64,000 nucleotides of DNA from Orientallactaga sibirica (taxonomy: Eukaryota; Chordata; Mammalia; Rodentia; Dipodidae), in assembly GCA_036365145.1 (NCBI GenBank), contig JAEOAD010000005.1, positions 1,798,001 through 1,862,000 of the forward strand, written 5' to 3'. The position numbers and the translations under genes were made by a program. This document shows, one piece after another, positions 1 to 11,197 of this stretch. The notes below the pieces were generated by a model. That model was not told where the DNA came from, searched no databases, and saw only the letters and a program-made list of their open reading frames with translations. How positions within the stretch are numbered: position 1 is the first letter of the stretch; each line of letters opens with the position of its first letter.

Positions 1-3000
1 GCTCAGTGGTTAAAGGTACTAGCGCCCCATAAAGTCAGAGGACCGGGGCGATGGCTCAGTGGTTAAAGGTACTAGCGCCACATAAAGTCAGAGGACGGGG
101 AGACGGCTCAGTGGTTAAAGGTACTAGCGCCACATAAAGTCAGAGGACCGGGGAGAGGGCTCAGTGGTTAAAGGTAGCGCCACATAAAGTCAGAGGACCG
201 GGGCGATGGCTCAGTGGTTAAAGGTACTAGCGCCACATAAAGTCAGAGGACCGGGGAGATGGCTCAGTGGTTAAAGGTACTAGCGCAACATAAAGTCAGA
301 GGACCGGGGAGATGGCTCAGTGGTTAAAGGTAGCGCCACATAAAGTCAGAGGACCGTGGAGATGGCTCATTGGTTAAAGGTACTAGCGCCACATAAAGTC
401 AGAGGACTGGGGTGACGGCTCAGTGGTTAAAGGTACTAGCGCCACATAAAGTCAGAGGACCGAGGAGACGGCTCAGTGGTTAAAGGTACTAGCACCACAT
501 AAAGTCAGAGGACCGTGGAGAGGGCTCAGTGGTTAAAGGTACTAGCGCCACATAAAGTCAGAGGACTGGGGTGACGGCTCAGTGGTTAAAGGTACTAGCG
601 CCACATAAAGTCAGAGGACCGGGGAGACGGCTCAGTGGTTAAAGGTACTAGCACCACATAAAGTCAGAGGACCGGGGCGATGGCTCAGTGGTTAAAGGTA
701 CTAGCGCCACATAAAGTCAGAGGACCGGGGAGATGGCTCAGTGGTTAAAGGTACTAGCGCCACATAAAGTCAGAGGACCGGGGCGATGGCTCAGTGGTTA
801 AAGGTACTAGCGCCCCATAAAGTCAGAGGACCGGGGAGATGGCTCAGTGGTTAAAGGTACTAGCGCCACATAAAGTCAGAGGACCGGGGCGATGGTTCAG
901 TGGTTAAAGGTACTAGCGCCCCATAAAGTCAGAGGACCGGGGAGATGGCTCAGTGGTTAAAGGTACTAGCGCCCCATAAAGTCAGAGGACCGGGGCGATG
1001 GTTCAGTGGTTAAAGGTACTAGCGCCCCATAAAGTCAGAGGACCGGGCGATGGTTCAGTGGTTAAAAGTACTAGCGCCCCATAAAGTCAGAGGACCGGGG
1101 CGATGGTTCAGTGGTTAAAGGTACTAGCGCCCCATAAAGTCAGAGGACCGGGGCGATGGTTCAGTGGTTAAAGGTACTAGCGCCACATAAAGTCAGAGGA
1201 CCGGGGAGATGGCTCAGTGGTTAAAGGTACTAGCGCCACATAAAGTCAGAGGACCGGGGCGATGGCTCAGTGGTTAAAGGTACTAGCGCCACATAAAGTC
1301 AGAGGACCGGGGCGATGGCTCAGTGGTTAAAGGTACTAGCGCCACATAAAGTCAGACGACCGGGGCGATGGCTCAGTGGTTAAAGGTACTAGCGCCACAT
1401 AAAGTCAGAGGACCGGGGCGATGGCTCAGTGGTTAAAGATACTAGCGCCACATAAAGTCAGAGGACCGGGGCGATGGCTCAGTGGTTAAAGGTACTAGCG
1501 CCACATAAAGTCAGAGGACCGGGGCAATGGCTCAGTGGTTAAAGGTACTAGCGCCACATAAAGTCAGAGGACCGGGGAGATGGCTCAGTGGTTAAAGGTA
1601 CTAGCGCCACATAAAGTCAGAGGACCGGGGAGATGGCTCAGTGGTTAAAGGTACTAGCGCCACATAAAGTCAGAGGACCGGGGCGATGGCTCAGTGGTTA
1701 AAGGTACTAGCGCCACATAAAGTCAGAGGACTGGGGAGATGGCTCAGTGGTTAAAGGTACTAGCGCCCCATAAAGTCAGAGGACCGGGAGATGGCTCAGT
1801 GGTTAAAGGTACTAGCGCCCCATAAAGTCAGAGGACCGGGCGATGGCTCAGTGGTTAAAGGTACTAGCGCCACATAAAGTCAGAGGGGACGGGAGACGGC
1901 TCAGTGGTTAAAGGTACTAGCGCCACATAAAGTCAGAGGACCGGGAGAGGGCTCAGTGGTTAAAAGGTAGCGCCACATAAAGTCAGAGGACCGGGGCGAT
2001 GGCTCATTGGTTAAAGGTACTAGCGCCACATAAAGTCAGAGGACTGGGGTGACGGCTCAGTGGTTAAAGGTACTAGCGCCACATAAAGTCAGAGGACCAG
2101 TGGAGATGGCCATAAAGTGGACGGGGAGATGGCTCAGTGGTACTAGCGCCACATAAAGTCAGAGGACTGGGGAGATGGTTCAGTGGTTAAAGGTACTAGC
2201 GCCCCATAAAGTCAGAGGACCGTGGAGAGGGCTCAGTGGTTAAAGGTACTAGCGCCACATAAAGTCAGAGGACTGGGGTGACGGCTCAGTGGTTAAAGGT
2301 ACTAGCGCCACATAAAGTCAGAGGACCGGGGAGACGGCTCAGTGGTTAAAGGTACTAGCACCACATAAAGTCAGAGGACCGGGGCGATGGCTCAGTGGTT
2401 AAAGGTACTAGCGCCACATAAAGTCAGAGGACCGGGGCGATGGCTCAGTGGTTAAAGGTACTAGCGCCACATAAAGTCAGAGGACCGGGGAGATGGCTCA
2501 GTGGTTAAAGGTACTAGCGCCACATAAAGTCAGAGGACCGGGAGATGGTTCAGTGGTTAAAGGTACTAGCGCCCCCATAAAGTCAGAGGACCGGGAGATG
2601 GCTCAGTGGTTAAGGTACTAGCGCCCATAAAGTCAGAGGACCGGGGCGGTGGCTCAGTGGTTAAAGGTACTAGTGCCACATAAAGTCAGAGGACAGGGCG
2701 ATGGCTCAGTGGTTAAAGGTACTAGCGCCCCATAAAGTCAGAGGACCGGGGCGGTGGCTCAGTGGTTAAAGGTACTAGCGCCACATAAAGTCAGAGGACA
2801 GGGCGATGGCTCAGTGGTTAAAGGTACTAGCGCCACATAAAGTCAGAGGACCGGGGAGATGGCTCAGTGGTTAAAGGTACTAGCACCACATAAAGTCATA
2901 GGACCGGGGCGATGGCTCAGTGGTTAAAGGTACTAGCGCCACATAAAGTCAGAGGACCGTCGAGATGGCTCAGTGGTTAAAGGTACTAGCACCACATAAA

Positions 3001-5256
3001 GTCAGAGGACGGGGCGATGGCTCAGTGGTTAAAGGTACTAGCACCACATAAAGTCAGAGGACCGGGGCGATGGCTCAGTGGTTAAAGGTACTAGCGCCAC
3101 ATAAAGTCAGAGGACCGGGGAGATGGCTCAGTGGTTAAAGGTACTAGCACCACATAAAGTCAGAGGACGGGCGATGGCTCAGTGGTTAAAGGTACTAGCG
3201 CCACATAAAGTCAGAGGACCGGGCGATGGCTCAGTGGTTAAAGGTACTAGCGCCACATAAAGTCAGAGGACCGGGGCGATGGCTCAGTGGTTAAAGGTAC
3301 TAGCGCCACATAAAGTCAGAGGACCGGGGAGATGGCTCAGTGGTTAAAGGTACTAGCTCCACATAAAGTCAGAGGACCGGGGCGATGGCTCAGTGGTTAA
3401 AGGTACTAGCGCCACATAAAGTCAGAGGACCGGGGAGATGGCTCAGTGGTTAAAGGTACTAGCGCCACATAAAGTCAGAGGACCGGGGCGATGGCTCAGT
3501 GGTTAAAGGTACTAGCGCCACATAAAGTCAGAGGACCGGGGCGATGGTTCAGTGGTTAAAGGTACTAGCGCCCCATAAAGTCAGAGGACCGGGGCGATGG
3601 TTCAGTGGTTAAAGGTACTAGCGCCACATAAAGTCAGAGGACCGGGCGATGGCTCAGTGGTTAAAGGTACTAGCGCCACATAAAGTCAGAGGACCGGGGC
3701 GATGGTTCAGTGGTTAAAGGTACTAGCGCCACATAAAGTCAGAGGACCGGGGCGATGGCTCAGTGGTTAAAGGTACTAGCGCCCCATAAAGTCAGAGGAC
3801 CGGGGAGATGGCTCAGTGGTTAAAGGTACTAGCGCCCCATAAAGTCAGAGGACTGGGGAGATGGCTCAGTGGTTAAAGGTACCAGCGCCACATAAAGTCA
3901 GAGGACTGGGGCGATGGTTCAGTGGTTAAAGGTACCAGCGCCACATAAAGTCAGAGGACCGGGGCGACGGCTCAGTGGTTAAAGGTACTAGCGCCACATA
4001 AAGTCAGAGGACCGGGGCGATGGTTCAGTGGTTAAAGGTACTAGCGCCACATAAAGTCAGAGGACTGGGGCGATGGTTCAGTGGTTAAAGGTACTAGCGC
4101 CACATAAAGTCAGAGGACCGGGGCGATGGTTCAGTGGTTAAAGGTACTAGCACCACATAAAGTCAGAGGACCGGGGCGACGGCTCAGTGGTTAAAGGTAC
4201 TAGCGCCACATAAAGTCAGAGGACCGGGGCGATGGCTCAGTGGTTAAAGGTACTAGCGCCACATAAAGTCAGACGACCGGGGCGATGGCTCAGTGGTTAA
4301 AGGTACTAGCGCCACATAAAGTCAGAGGACCGGGGAGATGGCTCAGTGGTTAAAGGTACTAGCGCCACATAAAGTCAGAGGACCGGGGAGATGGCTCAGT
4401 GGTTAAAGGTACTAGCACCACATAAAGTCAGAGGACCGGGGCGATGGCTCAGTGGTTAAAGGTACTAGCGCCACATAAAGTCAGAGGACCGGGGAGACAG
4501 CTCAGTGGTTAAAGGTACTAGCGCCACATAAAGTCAGAGGACCGGGGAGACAGCTCAGTGGTTAAAGGTACTAGCGCCACATAAAGTCAGAGGACCGGGG
4601 CGATGGTTCAGTGGTTAAAGGTACTAGCACCACATAAAGTCAGAGGACCGGGGCGACGGCTCAGTGGTTAAAGGTACTAGCGCCACATAAAGTCAGAGGA
4701 CTGGGCGATGGCTCAGTGGTTAAAGGTACTAGCGCCACATAAAGTCAGAGGACCGGGGCGATGGCTCAGTGGTTAAAGGTACTAGCGCCACATAAAGTCA
4801 GAGGACCGGGGCGATGGCTCAGTGGTTAAAGGTACTAGCGCCACATAAAGTCAGAGGACCGGGGAGATGGCTCAGTGGTTAAAGGTACTAGCGCCACATA
4901 AAGTCAGAGGACCGGGGCGATGGCTCAGTGGTTAAAGGTACTAGCGCCACATAAAGTCAGAGGACTGGGGAGATGGCTCAGTGGTTAAAGGTACTAGCGC
5001 CACATAAAGTCAGAGGACTGGGGGAGATGGCTCAGTGGTTTAAAGCCACATAAAGTCAGAGGACCGGGCGATGGCTCAGTGGTTAAACATAAAGTCAGAG
5101 GACCGGGAGATGGCTCAGTGGTTAAAGGTACTAGCGCCACATAAAGTCAGAGGACCGGGGCGATGGCTCAGTGGTTAAAGGTACTAGCGCCACATAAAGT
5201 CAGAGGACCGGGGAGACAGCTCAGTGGTTAAAGGTACTAGCGCCACATAAAGTCAG
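1..5256 (+). repeat. 53-bp tandem satellite array, about 99 units, derived from a tRNA-type SINE
   Basis: Direct head-to-tail repetition with a 53-bp period (for example TGGCTCAGTG at 681 and 734) fills the window from base 1, so the array continues to the left. Each unit has a block like the SINE 5' region (GATGGCTCAGTGGTTAAAGG, a pol III A-box-like stretch) joined to a block like the SINE mid-region (CACATAAAGTCAGAGG). The intervening part, which in full SINEs of this window holds the B-box-like GGTTCGATTCC region, is missing. Variable sites are few: GGGGCGATGG/GGGGAGATGG/GACGG/GAGGG, GCGCCAC/GCGCCCC/GCACCAC, CTCAG/TTCAG. Some units lack 3 bp (GGTAGCGCC instead of GGTACTAGCGCC, near 170, 330 and 1965). 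Damaged units lie near 2100-2145 and 5030-5100. No open frame is implied: every unit contains TAA. Confidence 0.95.
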
Positions 5257-5325
5257 AGGCACAAAGTGGCCTGTGTGTTGAGTTTTCATGGCCCGGCAGG
5301 TACATCCATTCCATAGTCTCTGCAC
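5257..5325 (+). repeat. decayed 3' remainder of the SINE that seeded the 53-bp array
   Basis: The last satellite unit runs without a break into GGCACAAAGTGGCCTGTGTG, then GAGTTTTCATGGCCCGGCAGG and a CATCCATTC...TCTCTG tail. Full tRNA-derived SINEs in this window continue in the same order after CATAAAGCCAGATGC: CACAAAGTGGTG, CTGGAGTTCATTTGCAGTGG, AGGCCCTGGCATGCCCATTCTCTC. The order and spacing are preserved although many bases have diverged. I infer that the array grew inside a SINE copy and that this is its unamplified tail. Confidence 0.6.
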
Positions 5326-7553
5326 GCAGTCAGTAGTCTTCACGGCTCAGCACGAAAACCTTTGTGCCTCCCAATGAAGTGTTAGCAAAAGAAGGAAGCC
5401 CAATATGTTTCCTGTAGGCTTTGGACACACAGCCCCTTCTACGTACCAGAGTTCTTTCCCTCTCCTTACAGCATTCACGTACCATAGCTAATGCTCTACC
5501 CGCTTTCCCAGCCATACCTCTTCAATGATCCCTGAGCCACTGGCATTCAATCTCCCCAGAGACAGGAGCCAATGTCACATTGTCAACCCCAGTGTCCCAT
5601 AGAGCTCTCTTTCTGCATTTCCCCTGGTGCTGACAATTTTCTCAGTTAGGGCTATACTGTGGAGTTTCCTGAGCCCCTTTGATTACACAGCTTTGCTACC
5701 CGCATTTTAAGGTGAATTGAAGGAAGTCCTCACCACACAGGCTCTTTCTTTTATCAACAGTAGAGGTGACCATAGAGAATAAACTCAGAAAGTGTTCAGC
5801 CTCAGCAGTTTACAACATAAATTGGATATACTGCCGCCTCTCCTGACAGGCCGCAGTGTATTCATTCAGTCGGAATTCCCTTTCCTTCCATGAGCCCCGC
5901 TGACAGATCTCTCCCTTTCTAAAGTCACAGTCACGTTCCTCATATAACTCCAGTCAATCAGACAGATAGATATAGGTGTGACAAAACTCAAGGTCATGCA
6001 GCTAGTAAATCTTTTTAATTATGGTATCTTAATTACACTATTTTGTTTCATTTGGACATTAAAGAATATAGTTTGATCACACTCACTTTCGCTGAATTCT
6101 TCCCATGGGCACATTAGCTTCTGGTAAAACAAACACACGAATTTGCTTTCCAGCCTCTTTAAATGTCTCACGATGTCCTATTGAGAAGGCATCAGGTAGT
6201 TTTGTTAGCAGTTAGGGTTACGAGGCCCCTGAAAAGGCAGAAATGTCTGCTCTCTGCGATCTGCACTTGCTATAGATCACAGGGTGATCTGACTCTTTAT
6301 CTCTTGCTTTATCTCAAGGACTTTCCTGAACCCCCCAACACCCCATTTCACTATGATTACAAAGGGGTGTTTGACTTTTTACTGAATGGAGCCAGACAAT
6401 CTAATGACAGAGCTTTCAAACAGGAAACAAAATATTTAACCTCAGAAAGCAAATACATGCATCTAAATAACATTTGATGAACCTTAATTCTGCCCAAAGA
6501 GATTTGATGCTTCTTATGGTACTTTATTCTCAATTTCAGTTTATAATGGCAGGCAAGCTCACTAACATGATATCATAGGCACTAATGGATCAGATGACGT
6601 AGAGAACATTTTCTAGCAGGAAGAGTGGAATGACGCTAGCGCCACGTGCTAAATATTCTCTAATATGATTCATCAAGGCACCATGATATGCCTGCATTAT
6701 CTTAAACCTTCAAAACCACCCTTAAAGATACATATTGATTTGCCTAAATGACAATGCCCAGGATATTAACAGGCTCTCCCAATGCTAGTAAATGGTACTT
6801 CATAAAATTAAAATTTTGTTCATTCAAGTTATAATCCTACTCTCTGTATGACACATATTTTTATTCCTAATTAAAATAATCATGACTATGAAACAGAAGA
6901 GTTAGGAGACACATGTTGGGAAGTAAGGATTATGAGTACAAAGATCATAAAAATCAAAAGTCAAGTTTGCTGTGAGTCAGCCTTTGTTATTTCACTGCGT
7001 AATTATTGTTTGAGCCGAATTTTCTCTAGATACTATACTCCATTGTCTCATAGACTCCAAAACTGTGAGCTGAACTTTAATTCTGGGGGTGAGATGAACC
7101 AACAGAAAAGGATGCCAGTAAGGTGACAGTGTCACCAGAGAAAAGAATAGCATTAAGGACATGCTAACGGCATGTGGGGGCGGGGTACATAGAGAAAAAT
7201 GCCCCACCATAGTTACTAAATGAGACTGAGAAAAGTAGACTTAGGCCACGTGACAACAAAGCCTTGACTGTGTGTATGTTGAGCACTCCTAACAGGGAAC
7301 CTGGTCAGATCTATTCTTGACAAGGAAACAATCAGGAAGAAAAACAGCTTTCGAAAGGGCAGCACTTTGTTTCAGCAAACCCTCTCCAAGACTTTATTTA
7401 ATGCCTTAAAACATACATACACATTCTTTAATATACCTCCGAGAGTTAGTGAGAATTTTCTTCCTCTTAAATAAAGATACTAACTTACCCTAAGGAAAAC
7501 TAGTAAGGTATGTGACAAAGAACGATGCTATTTGACCTCCTAATATTGATCGG

Positions 7554-7558
<5 letters not shown>
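5326..7558. other. intergenic DNA, no gene recognised
   Basis: AT-rich unique-looking sequence. Open frames are short (up to 104 codons at 6163-6477) with no recognisable protein similarity. No SINE with intact ends is seen. Old, unrecognised repeats cannot be excluded by eye. Confidence 0.5.

Positions 7559-7605
<47 letters not shown>
7559..7605 (+). repeat. (TC)n microsatellite
   Basis: About 23 uninterrupted TC dinucleotides, followed by CTATCTCTGTG. It is not attached to a recognisable SINE tail, so it may be an independent simple repeat. Confidence 0.95.
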
Positions 7606-7610
<5 letters not shown>

Positions 7611-8258
7611 CTGTGTATCTACTTCCAGGCAGCAAGAAGGAGGGACACATATTTTCTCTTGAACCAATCGATACTAACTATGAATAGAATACATATTGGG
7701 GTGGATGAGTCAGAAAACAGACCCTGGGGAAAAGAAAAATGGGTGTTGATTAACATGAGATTGTGATAACTCATGAATATAAACCACCAGTGCTGTCTCA
7801 GAAACAGAGAAGAGCATACACTAGACAAAACAAAGATTTTGCCCTCCCCCCCAGTACAGGGCACAGAATAGGGATATGGCCAGAAGGAGGTCATTTTGGA
7901 AGTACTTTAAGAAGCACAGTTAGGCTGATAGGGATGTAAGACAGAGAAAAAAAAAACATAAGTGTTATGTTGCCCCATGGGCAACAGGAACTTTTTCTTT
8001 CAGGGGTCCTTAATAGAGATAGAATGAAATACTCCTGGAATTTTCTCACATGGAACAAAAATGCTACACCATTTCTGCCAATTCCCACCTTTCATCAGCT
8101 GTTGTCCTGGGGAAGTTAACCCTCCAGCCAGCACACCTGGTGTGGACTTCTATCAGTAAAGAAAGCTTTTATAACGAGGGTGTCTCTAGCAGAGACATTG
8201 ACATATGTCCAAAGAATAACCTCTGGAGCTGGCTGAAGTGACGACACAGGAAGGGCAC
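7606..8258. other. intergenic DNA, nothing recognised
   Basis: No RNA gene, SINE or convincing coding exon seen. Only short overlapping frames on both strands. Confidence 0.45.
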
Positions 8259-8618
8259 TGTAACAGACAGCTTCAGGATCTCTGAGATGAACTTCCAGAC
8301 CAGGCACAGGTATGGAGGAAGGGATTTATTGAAGCTTACAGATCCAGGGGAAGTTCTATAATGGCAGAAGAAGTTGGTCTGCTCTTACAGGACCAGGCAA
8401 GGGGGAGAGAAAAGCCATAAGCCAAAAGCCACACTGCACAGCACACTTCAGGAACTCCAGCTAGGCACAGTTTGCATGTCTTTAGATTGAAATCTCAAAC
8501 CCACCACCACACCTTAAGATCTGCCCAGTGACACTGCCTCCAGCCAGGTGCTGCAGATGCAAAGTACAAACTAATAAAATACTGAATATATTGGGGGCCA
8601 TCTATTCAAACTCCCACA
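8259..8618 (-). mobile_element. probable solo LTR, MaLR-like
   Basis: Read on the minus strand, the segment begins TGTGGGAGTTTGAAT, carries a polyadenylation signal in context CTTCAATAAATCCCTTCC, and ends CTGTCTGTTACA. That gives the TG...CA termini of an LTR of about 360 bp, a length typical of rodent MaLR LTRs. The bases GCAC occur close to both ends and may be a remnant target duplication. No internal retroviral sequence adjoins it. The family assignment is from general appearance only. Confidence 0.6.
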
Positions 8619-10150
8619 AGCACTGTCTGCTTTAGTATCTGATTGAGTGGGGTGTGGATCCAAGCGACAGAATGAAGGTCATTCTGCAGAGTGATACAAA
8701 GGAAGGGGAAAGATATTGTGCTGTCAGGGGATTTGTGCCTTACAGCTCTTACACTCAATCCATAGACTCACAGTGTTTAAGCACTCAGTATCTCAAGTGG
8801 CACCTTACATGAGAAGACTGACGTCCACAATTTCAAAATTTCACAATGGAAAGCAGTCTCCTAATGGTTACGCCAATGTTATGTCTGAGTCATATAGAGG
8901 CCTTTTATCCTAGGAAAGAGACAGACAGACAGACAGTCGGGGGGGAGGGGAATGGGAGGATGACATTCATCCAGATAGGCCATAAGCAGCTCTAGAAAAA
9001 TGGATTTATGACTGAAGCAAACACATTCAGAGTGACAGAGCGACTCTGACATGCGGACAGATATTTCCCCAAGAACACACATTGTTTTCCACCTTCACAG
9101 CATCAGGTCTTTGGAAGAAGCAAAACTATAGGAATTTTGCACAGAATGCTGCTTCTGTGTTCTATAAAGGCATGAAAGTACATAGCATACACTAGGTGAA
9201 TAAAACTGGGTTGCTCCAGCAAAGTTCCACAGAGGTTGAATTGCTGAACACAGTCATCTTAGCACACACACACACTAGTAAACACATTCTACTGAGCCTA
9301 GATTCACAACACACTACCAGGAAATGAACTAAAGTGCCTTTTGAAAATCAATATTAACACAACATTTAATCCCTTATCAAAGGACAACATTCTCAGAAGT
9401 GTATTTTAGTACAGACTGATTTATTCAGAACTTGTAGAAAGATTTGAGAGATTAAGACCTTACATCTGAAAGGTTATCGTGTCTGCCTGGAAAATAATTA
9501 TATATGAGGATAAAATATGACATGATATAAAATAAGAGGATGCTGACAATATGAAGATGCATTATGAGCTTGATAAAAATGTTTGAAATAAAATGAATAG
9601 ATTTGTTTCATTAAAGATGTCTAAAATATGCATTCCTCAGAACAAATACAAAAGTAAGTCACTCAAACTGCTGCCACAAGCAATTGTTAAAGATAAACTC
9701 TACAGAGGAATTATTTTAATGACAATTAAGTTTTCTAAAGACCCAGCAGAGTTTTTAGCATATTATTCAACCTTCACTAAAATCTTTCCCAAATGATGTC
9801 CAATACCCAAACCTTGTTATTTAAGCAGTTTCAAAGAATCACAGTCATTCTCAGACCACTCAGACATTTATAAATTCAACTTTTGCCAAGCTGATTTATG
9901 ATTTTGAATTGCATTTATGCCCATTTGATTCATGCTTCTTCTCTTGCTCTATGGTCTATACACTTCATATGACCATTAGCGCCAAGGAAAGAGAAGCCAC
10001 GGGAACAAGAATTATTTCCCGCCCAATGGACCATTGACAGGAAATCACAGAAAAATCACAGAAAAACCCTGTCCTTTGGTCTCTGTGGTTCACGAGCTCC
10101 AAGAAGCAGCTATCTTGCAGTGCCAGGCACAGATGAGCAGCCTGGACTCT
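8619..10150. other. intergenic DNA, nothing recognised
   Basis: AT-rich sequence with a short CA run near 9265 and no frame above 67 codons. No SINE, RNA gene or exon could be supported. Confidence 0.45.
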
Positions 10151-10168
10151 TACACACTCACACACACG

Positions 10169-10213
<45 letters not shown>
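10151..10213 (+). repeat. compound (CA)n(GA)n microsatellite
   Basis: CA repeats with one CG interruption, then about 15 GA repeats. The dinucleotide runs explain the overlapping open frames here, which should not be read as genes. Confidence 0.9.
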
Positions 10214-10215
<2 letters not shown>

Positions 10216-11000
10216 CAGATATCTGCAGTGTGTTCTGGGAAAGTGACAGCTCCCATAAAGTTCCTTTGTAACAACTTTTAAAGACTGGCTGAAGAAAGAA
10301 ACAACTTAAAAGTCATCACCATTAAGTGACATCACAATTCCAGCCAGTTTACCTCATTGCACAAAACCTTCATGGTAGTCCTAACCTTTCCATTTATATG
10401 GACATAACACAGTTATCAAGGCTTGGTGGGGAAAAATCAACATGCAAGAGGCAAATATTCATAGAAAAGAAAGTTACCAGACAACAGACTTGCAGGTTGG
10501 ATATAAATTTCCAAGCATCTTTCCTTCTTTCTTGGTCTTAAGAGCCTTTCAGAATCAAAATCATGACGACCAGTGCCAACAGTCATCCAAGATACAAAGC
10601 ACCACTCCCCCCAACCCCCGCGATGGGCCATCATCACGCATGTCTTTCTGTGCTAAATCTCATCTTTCCTAAATGTTATTCTTGAGTTCTTTCTCTATTT
10701 TGTTATCGCCTCCATGAGTCTACATTGAAGAAAATAGACTCTAGGCGTGGAGGAAGTCAGAGTTTCCGGGACGGTCATGAGGTAGGCAATGATCGCATGG
10801 CTGCACTCCTCTCTGGCTTGTTTTCTTTCCCAGGTTTCTGCTAAAAACCCTAACGCTTTCACCTCTTTAACAATTATGGTGAAGTTTCTACTGAAAACCC
10901 TGAAAACTTCTTTAACAGGTATGGTGAAGTTCTTGCTAATTACCACTACTACTACCTCATAAGAAATCACTAAAAATTAGCTTGAAGAATCTACTTTTTT
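10214..11000. other. intergenic DNA with one short internal near-duplication
   Basis: No gene recognised. Near 10840-10945 the phrase TTTCTGCTAAAAACCCTAAC...TTTAACAATTATGGTGAAG recurs in a second copy (TTTCTACTGAAAACCCTGAA...TTTAACAGGTATGGTGAAG), a degenerate tandem duplication of about 57 bp. Confidence 0.4.
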
Positions 11001-11178
11001 CTATTTATTTGTGAGAGAGATACATAAATAGGCAGAGAGAGAAAGAGAGAATGTGCATGCCAGGGCCTCCAGCCACTGCAAACCTTGTGCATCTGGCTTA
11101 TGTGGGGCCTAGGGAGTCAAACCTGGGTTCTTTGGCTTTGCAGGCAAGCGTCTTAACCGCTAAGCCATCTCTCCAGCC
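11001..11178 (-). mobile_element. tRNA-derived SINE, standard form
   Basis: The minus strand begins GGCTGGAGAGATGGCTTAGC and ends in a GA-rich tail (AGAGAGAAAGAGAG on +). Probable target duplication: TTGAAGAATCTACTTTTTT at 10982 and CTGAAGGATCTATTTTTTTT at 11179, slightly diverged, so the insertion is old but well bounded. Confidence 0.9.
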
Positions 11179-11197
11179 TGAAGGATCTATTTTTTTT

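Noticed and set aside
1..5256. CRISPR-like repeat array
   Set aside because: Units are contiguous 53-mers without unique spacers, in a mammalian SINE-rich sequence. It is a satellite.
1..5256. Cluster of real tRNA genes
   Set aside because: Only the A-box-like half is present. No unit can fold into a cloverleaf and no B box exists.
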